The notes below the pieces were generated by a model. The model saw nothing but the letters and a program-made list of their open reading frames with translations. It searched no databases and was not told the DNA's origin. 64,000 nt of DNA from Geosiphon pyriformis (lineage: Eukaryota; Glomeromycota; Glomeromycetes; Archaeosporales; Geosiphonaceae): NCBI GenBank assembly GCA_016748015.1, contig JAAOMT010000414.1, positions 102,353 through 166,352 of the forward strand, written 5' to 3'. Below, in pieces: positions 58,678-64,000 of this stretch. The position numbers and the translations under genes were made by a program. Within the stretch, counting starts at the first letter, position 1, and the number at the start of each line of letters is the position of its first letter.

Positions 58678-59098
58678 ATGAAATACTAACTTGCATATCA
58701 CCTTGGCTCATTTTTTTATTTTTTTTTATTTATTTCTTTCTTTGATTTTGTTATTGTATATTAATTGATTAAAGATTAAAGTGCTGAGTAATTGACATCA
58801 TGGATAGCCTGATAAAAGACCCAGAAATAAGAGTAAAATTATATATATATTAACAGATAGCTTACCAGAAAAGCACGAATGCCAAAATAAACCAGCCACC
58901 AAGCTAAAAACAGAAATTGGGAACACAACTTACCAACCAACTACATTGTTATTAAATCTTTGTCCATTATACAAAGGACTTAACACTAAAACCTTTAGAT
59001 ACAACTAATGTACCAATAACACCAGTTTTGTCAAGATATTGAGCACCAAGTTACGGATTTGTTATTTGATTTAAGGCCCCAAATAATCATCTGTAACA

Positions 59099-59129
59099 AT
59101 GGAGCTCAATATTAAAAAGAAAAAAATAA
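59099..59129 (+). pseudogene. Element F CTD end, stop codon and polypurine tract
   Basis: Starts with the right target duplication ATGG (59099-59102; left copy ATAG at 48917). GGA GCT CAA TAT TAA completes the CTD of element F (stop 59113-59115), as in element E at 63565-63579. A purine-rich tract (AAAGAAAAAAATAA) then leads to the F 3' LTR. This 31-bp scrap only makes sense as the remainder of F after the insertion of G. Confidence 0.82.
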
Positions 59130-59878
59130 TATTACTTATAAATATAGGAAGTATATTAGCATATAAATTAGCCAATTAGAAATAGCCATAGTAAATATAA
59201 AATTCCAGAATTCCTGGTGTGAAGAATTGAGAAATTGAGGAATTTCAATTATGTATATATAGCAGTAGTATTAGAAACAAAAAGAGACAGAATATTTTAG
59301 TTAGAGACCTCCCAGTTTAAATTTGATCTAAGCAATCTTCCATTTACAAATATCAATAAATAATTATTCATTATCTCAATCCATTCTTTACTATCAACAC
59401 TTTATGTTAATAATAATTAATACTTAAACACACTGGAACAATAGCTCTTGATCATGGCTATTGACAGAATACTAACATTTATTGCCTTGGCTTATCTCTT
59501 TTATTTTCTTTTATTTCTGTTATTTTTTTTGTTATACTAATTACTTGAAGATTAAGCGCTAAGTTATTAATGTTACAGATAGCCTGGTAAAAGACCTTAA
59601 AAGAAAGGTATAGGAATTGAAAAGTTAAGGATAACTTACCAGAAGGACATTTCTGTCAAGATTACTGGCCATTATGCTAAGAAAAAAATTTGATAAAATT
59701 GCAATTCCAGGAGGCTACTGGGAAGACAACCATTGAATCTCTGTTTATTATATAAAGAACTCTACAACAAAACCTTCAAATAAACAATGCCTTCAGATAT
59801 TACCAACAACATTATCAATTGAGCACCAAGTTATAAGTTTGTTATTTGATTTGAGATCCCAAATAATTACTTGTAACA
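59130..59878 (+). repeat. Element F 3' LTR (class 2)
   Basis: TATTACTTATAAATATAGG to TTGTAACA, 749 bp. The U3 block GTATATTAGCATATAAATTAGCC matches the E and F 5' LTRs. The GAATTCC repeats are reduced to one (about 59200-59220). The TATA box is at about 59250-59261. The hairpins at about 59388-59465 are partly decayed. Confidence 0.88.
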
Positions 59879-59882
59879 ATAT
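59879..59882 (+). repeat. Target-site duplication of element F, right (ATAT)
   Basis: Partner ACAT at 39682-39685. Element E connector resumes directly (ATCATCAAGATA). Confidence 0.7.
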
Positions 59883-61445
59883 CATCAAGATACTAAAAAG
59901 AATCATTATTGGATATTTAACCACCGAAATCAAAAACCAACTACCAAACACCATTCCAAACTTTCCACAACTGTGTGGATATGTCAACATAATATTACAA
60001 ACTATCTATGGACAGAATGAATGTTATTTGCTCCAACCAAAACAATTAGAACAAATAAATCTGGGAAACTTAGACCCACTTTAACATATGTAACTCAAAA
60101 TATTACTTAACAACTTTACTGATATTTTTGCAAATGAAAATGAGTTTGGCAGAACTGACATAATTCAATACCAGATTAAGACTAAAGATGTGATGCCAAT
60201 TAAACAAAAAACATACCAAATACCACTAGCCAGCCATGAGATTATTTGTTAAGAAATTAATTGGATGCTTGACAATAGGCTAATTTAGCCATCAATAAGT
60301 TTATGGTTATCACCAGTGGTACTAGTCTGGAAGAAAAATAGAAAAATCTGCTTTTGTGTAGATTATAGAAAACTCAATGATATAATTCATGGAGACAGTT
60401 ATCTAACTCCATAGATTCAAGAATTATTTGATGCTTTTGGAAGAAAAAAATGGTTCTTAACATTAGATCTAAATAGTGGTTATTGACAAATAGCCATGAA
60501 TTCAGAAGATAAAGAAAAGATGGCATTCACCACAAGAGAAGGGAATTTTGAATTTGAAGTGATGCCATTTGGCTTAACTAATACACTGGCCACATTCCAA
60601 TAGCTAATGGAAATTGTTTATACCAGACTACTATGGAAATCAGTAGTTGTATATCTAAATGATACTAATATGTTCTCAAAAACATTTAATGATCACTTCC
60701 ATCATCTCCAGCAAGTGTTCAAAAGATTGAAAAGAGCAGAATTGAAATTAAATACAACCAAGTGTTTCTTTGGCAAAACAGAACTCAAGTTTTTGGGACA
60801 TGTTGTAAGCAAAGAAGGCATTAAAACAGATTCAGATAAAATTGAAGTAGTAAAGTTTTTTCCAGTACTCACTAACTTGACCAAACTATTAACATTCTTG
60901 GAATTTACAGGGTATTATTGTTATTTCATCAAGAATTTTTCCAAACTGGCTTAACTATTACATTATCTACAAACTAAGAATATTAAATATGAATAAATGG
61001 AAATACAACAAGAAGCTTTCGATACACTAAAAAGAAAGCTTATTCAAGCTCCAGTACTAATCTATTTAGATCATAGCAAACCATTTATTATTACCACAGA
61101 TGTATCAAATTAAGCATTGAGAGCAGTACTATCACACAAAAGACAAGATAGAAGAGAACATCCAGTAGTATATGCCACCCAAAGCTTAATACCAGTCAAA
61201 AAAAACTATAGAACACCAGCACTTGAACACTTAGCAATTTATTGGGCTGTCATGAAATAGAAGGAGTACTTAAGCCAGAAATTTAAGGTACACATTGATT
61301 ATAAAGGATTGACTTCAATTCAGAAGCAAAAATTTGGAGATGATCAACACAAGAGATAGAAAATAGCACTTTCATCATATACTTTTATAGTACACTATAA
61401 AAAGAGAAAAAAAATAAAATACTAACAGTTTGTCACAAATAAAAC
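59883..61445 (+). pseudogene. RT: Element E connector end, RT and RNase H (right half)
   Basis: Continues the connector cut at 39685: IIIGYLTTEIKNQLPNTIPN, CYLLQPKQLEQINLGNLDPL. RT has [34 protein letters not shown] and the box YLND (about 60648-60659), with the first Asp changed; A, F and G have the second changed. The frame 60607-60954 is open, with LKFLGHVVSKEGIKTD. RNase H has FIITTDVSN, ALEHLAIYWAV and HIDYKGLTSIQ (equivalent to YTDHKG). Stops occur at Gln and Trp positions. Confidence 0.9.
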
Positions 61446-62890
61446 AAATCTGAACATTTCAACCCAAAAATATAACAAAATCTAAACAGTTGAAAACAAA
61501 AATATATAACAAAAAATAAATACACAAAAATATCAACAACTCTAGCATTATATAAATACTCAACAGTTCAAGGAGAAATTATCTCCAAAAAAACAAAGCC
61601 ATATCAAACAACAATCCAAATACTTTATTACTTACCAAAATATATTTTATCAGAAAAACAGAAAGAATTCAGATCAATCAACCAGAGTAATCACAGAATC
61701 AGAAAAAGAAACAATATTATTCAACATGCATTCAGACCCAACAGCAAAATATTTTCATAAAGAAGCAATTATAAAAAGAACCAGAAAAAGATACTATTAA
61801 CCATCAATGTATTCAGACATCATCCAATATGTTCAAAATTGTGATGCTTGTCAGAAAAAAGAAGGAACAAGGCCAAGTGAGCCATTAAAACCAATTAAAG
61901 TGAGACAACTATTTGATCACATTTGAATTGACTTAGTTGAATCATTGACAATAACCAGCAGAGAAAACAAATATATTGCAGTAGCTATGGATTATCTTAC
62001 AAAATGGCCAGAAGCAAAAGCCATTCAAAAAACAGATATGGAATCCATTGCCAAATTCATTCATCAAGATCTAATTTGTTAACATGAATATCCAAAAAAA
62101 CTACTATTAGATTAAAGAACTCACTTTGTAAACAAAACACTAGCAGAAATAAGTCAAAGATTTGGAATCAAAAAACCATTATTGTCATCATACTATCCAC
62201 AAACAAATGGGTTAGTTGAAAGATTTAACAGAACATTGTGTAAAGCAATTGCCAAAATCAACCAAAAAAACCAGGACAAATGGGATTTGTTTATACCATT
62301 AGTATTATTTGCTTATCAGACAATAAAGCAAAATACTACACAAGCAACATTATTTGAATTAGTATATGGTAAAATAGCAACATTACCAATTGAAATAGAA
62401 ATCAATACATATCCAACTAAACCAATAACAGAAAACAAATTTCAAGAAACATTGTTAAGAAGAACATATGACTTAATAGAAACACTAAAAAACAAATAGC
62501 AAAAAGCAGCTAATAATATTCAAAAAGCACAAGAAAAACAAAAAGAAAGACATAATAACCAACTACTAAATAAACCAGTTGAAATTAAGATTGGAGACAA
62601 AGTATTTCTATATCATACCAAAGCAGAAAAACAATGGAGTAGAAAATTTGACCCCAAATAAGACAGACTATTTTACATAAAAGAAATTCTTGGAAATGGA
62701 GTTTATAAATTAAGATTGAACAACAAAATCTTAACCAAAGCAACACATAGTAATTAACTGAAACCATATCACCATATAGTGTCACCATCCACCAGTAATA
62801 TTCCACAATTAGAAGTACAAAGAATACTAATTCAACCAGATAAGATTCTATAAGATTTAGAACCAATCATTATCATTGACACTAATATGT
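61446..62890 (+). pseudogene. IN: Element E integrase
   Basis: The Lys-rich spacer contains a small local duplication of an AAATATAACAAAA sequence (about 61470-61515) absent from A, F and G. The zinc domain (about 61725-61860) has YFHKE and CDACQ. All three catalytic acids are kept: IDLVESLT (about 61927), LLLD (about 62104) and GLVERFN (about 62211), the only copy here with the full DDE. The frame 62182-62499 is open, with NGLVERFNRTLCKAIAKINQ onward. The C-terminal part has IKIGDKVFLY and a GPY/F-like block with stops. Confidence 0.9.
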
Positions 62891-62899
62891 CAAATTAAA

Positions 62900-63579
62900 C
62901 AACTAAAAAAATATAAAGACATTGTAAACATGACAAAAGACAACAGAAAAATAAAAATTATTAACAACATCTATTTACTAGCACAACAATTCTTTCAACT
63001 AATCCAACAACAAAAAATAGAAATTACAATCAATTAATAAACCATTAGATACAAAAACACCAGAAAGAGACTATGAGATAAAGTACAAAGAAAAACAGAA
63101 AACACTATTGAAAAAATAATCACAAAAGTGAAATTGACAATAGAAACACAACTAAAAGTCATTCAATATTCAGAGTTGACAATAGAAACATGGAATTGGT
63201 GGACACAACAATTTCCAAAAAACTTTTGCTATTTCCACTTGGGACAACATCTGAATATTCAGAACTTATATACAAATAAAACAAAATGATTATTTGATAC
63301 AACAATACTACAACAACTGGAGAAATTTGTGGAAAAAAACAATCTAACAACATAAACAAGAGCCATCTATCAATTACATACTGGATTTCAAGACCAACCT
63401 GAAATCTTACTTAATCTAACAATGAACACTATCACTATTAACCAAATAGAAAAAATAGCCAATGCCCAATTTGAAAAATTACAGAACAAGATAACTCAAG
63501 TAATTTTCAAAAAAAAGTTCAAGAAATACTCAAAGATGGTGAACTAAAATTAGAAAATTTTGATGGAGCTCAATATTAA
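62900..63579 (+). pseudogene. Element E C-terminal domain, type II (unknown function)
   Basis: Close to the CTD of element F: LAQQFFQLIQQQKIEITIN, WNWWTQQFPKNFCYFHLGQHLNIQNLYTNKTK and LQQLEKFVEKNNLTT, then LQNKITQVIF and the end LENFDGAQY with stop 63577-63579. It shows the uninterrupted end that element F lost to the insertion of G. A purine tract (63580-63593) leads to the LTR. Confidence 0.75.
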
Positions 63580-63593
63580 AAAGAAGAAAATAA

Positions 63594-64000
63594 TGTTATA
63601 CATAGAATATAAGAAGTATATTAGCATATAAATTAACCAATTAAAAGTAGCCAGAGTAAATGTAAAATTCCAGAATTTTTCTCAAAGGAATTGCAGAATT
63701 CCAGGAATTGAAGAATCTCAATTATATATATATAGCAGTAGTATTAGAAGAAAAAAAACAAACCTCTCAGTTTAAATTTGATTTAAACAACCTTTTTATT
63801 CACAAATATCAATAAATAACTATTCACTATTTTAATTTATTTTCCACTATCAATATTTCATGTTAATAATAACTAATACTTAACCACACTGAAACAATAG
63901 CTCTTGATTACAGCTATTGACAAGATACTAACATTTATTGTCTTGGCTTATTTCTTTATTTTCTTTTATTTTTTTTTTTTATTTTTTTTTGTTATTTCTT
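63594..64000 (+). repeat. Element E 3' LTR (class 2), cut by window end
   Basis: TGTTATACATAGAATATAAG matches the start of the 5' LTR of E (34366). U3 has GAATTCC repeats (about 63665-63715), then TATATATATAG at about 63725-63735, decayed hairpins at about 63847-63925, and a T tract at the window edge. U5 and the right target duplication lie outside. Confidence 0.85.

Larger units (their letters stand above)
48921..59098 (+). mobile_element. Element G: full-length class 1 Ty3/gypsy, innermost of the nest
   Basis: LTRs at 48921-49814 (894 bp) and 58217-59098 (882 bp), with all domains in order. It is inserted in the CTD of element F and is therefore the youngest element of the nest. It has the longest reading frames (gag 210 and 231 codons, RT 229 codons, dUTPase 169 codons), but still carries stops, a frameshift near 54130, two extra A near 56110, and mutated active sites in protease, dUTPase and RT. 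Confidence 0.94.
58217..59098 (+). repeat. Element G 3' LTR (class 1), best preserved LTR
   Basis: 882 bp, TGTTACTCATAAA to CTGTAACA. U3 has five 19-nt CACATTGCT-n-AGCAATGTG palindromes beginning at 58288, 58328, 58368, 58409 and 58450. The TATA box is at 58491-58503, the polyadenylation-like AAATAAATAAA at about 58567-58577, and the hairpin pair at 58604-58677. A T tract lies at about 58710-58740, followed by U5. It differs from the 5' LTR mainly by transitions and by lacking a 13-bp duplication. Confidence 0.93.
39686..59878 (+). mobile_element. Element F: class 2 Ty3/gypsy inserted in E and carrying G
   Basis: LTRs at 39686-40517 and 59130-59878. The internal region is 40520-48920 plus 59103-59129, interrupted by element G 10-12 codons before the CTD stop codon. 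It is class 2 by LTR and type II by CTD. The two LTRs differ in length by about 80 bp, because the GAATTC-type repeats of U3 are fewer in the 3' copy. Confidence 0.88.
34366..64000 (+). mobile_element. Element E: outer class 2 Ty3/gypsy, split by element F
   Basis: 5' LTR 34366-35166; gag to connector 35230-39685; a 20.2 kb interruption by element F; then connector to CTD 59883-63579; 3' LTR from 63594 to beyond the window end. The two halves join in the connector before RT, so the interruption is an insertion, not two partial elements. It is class 2 by LTR and type II by CTD. Confidence 0.85.

Noticed and set aside
48921-59098. Element G as an intact autonomous retrotransposon
   Set aside because: Frames are long, but protease DSG, dUTPase motif III, RT YLDD and the first integrase Asp are all changed, and frameshifts separate the domains.
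34366-64000. Head-to-tail tandem array sharing LTRs from unequal exchange
   Set aside because: The internal sequences resume at the exact break point on the far side of each insert and short target duplications are present, which a tandem array would not give.

Overview
This 64 kb window is very AT-rich eukaryotic DNA made almost wholly of decayed retrotransposons, all on the + strand. I see no host protein gene, tRNA or rRNA. The low GC, the Ty3/gypsy family carrying a dUTPase, and the T/G-rich LINE with a CCHC knuckle, APE endonuclease, reverse transcriptase and RNase H resemble repeats I know from arbuscular mycorrhizal fungi (Glomeromycotina, Rhizophagus/Gigaspora type). That assignment rests on family resemblance, not on a search.

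The main family is a Ty3/gypsy element with the order gag (CA-like core, CCHC knuckle) - retropepsin - Cys-rich zinc-finger-like region - complete five-motif trimeric dUTPase - beta-rich connector - RT - RNase H - integrase (HHCC, DDE, GPY/F-like) - unrecognised helical C-terminal domain (CTD). LTRs begin TGTTAC and end GTAACA. Two subfamilies occur. Class 1 LTRs (palindrome array in U3) go with CTD type I in A, B, C and G. Class 2 LTRs (GAATTC-rich U3) go with CTD type II in E and F.

Layout: 1-279 unassigned flank with a 23-bp tandem repeat. 280-8998 element A, 5'-truncated, its 3' LTR split by a ~1 kb unknown insertion. 9000-9382 fragment of an unrelated LTR (X). 9805-20311 element B, with both LTRs, split in RT by a 669-bp solo copy of X. 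20312-22540 unassigned AT-rich DNA. 22545-24540 3' end of element C. 24570-34365 very old element D, split by a ~6.8 kb LINE (25836-32651). 34366-64000 a three-level nest: element G (48921-59098) lies inside F (39686-59878), which lies inside E (34366 to beyond the window). Split reading frames and 4-bp target-site duplications, each differing by one transition, support the nest.

Every element carries many stops and substitutions of the C-to-T/G-to-A kind (Gln to stop, Trp to stop, Asp to Asn, Glu to Lys), so none looks autonomous. The relative order read from nesting is D first, then E, then F, then G; the LINE also entered D.
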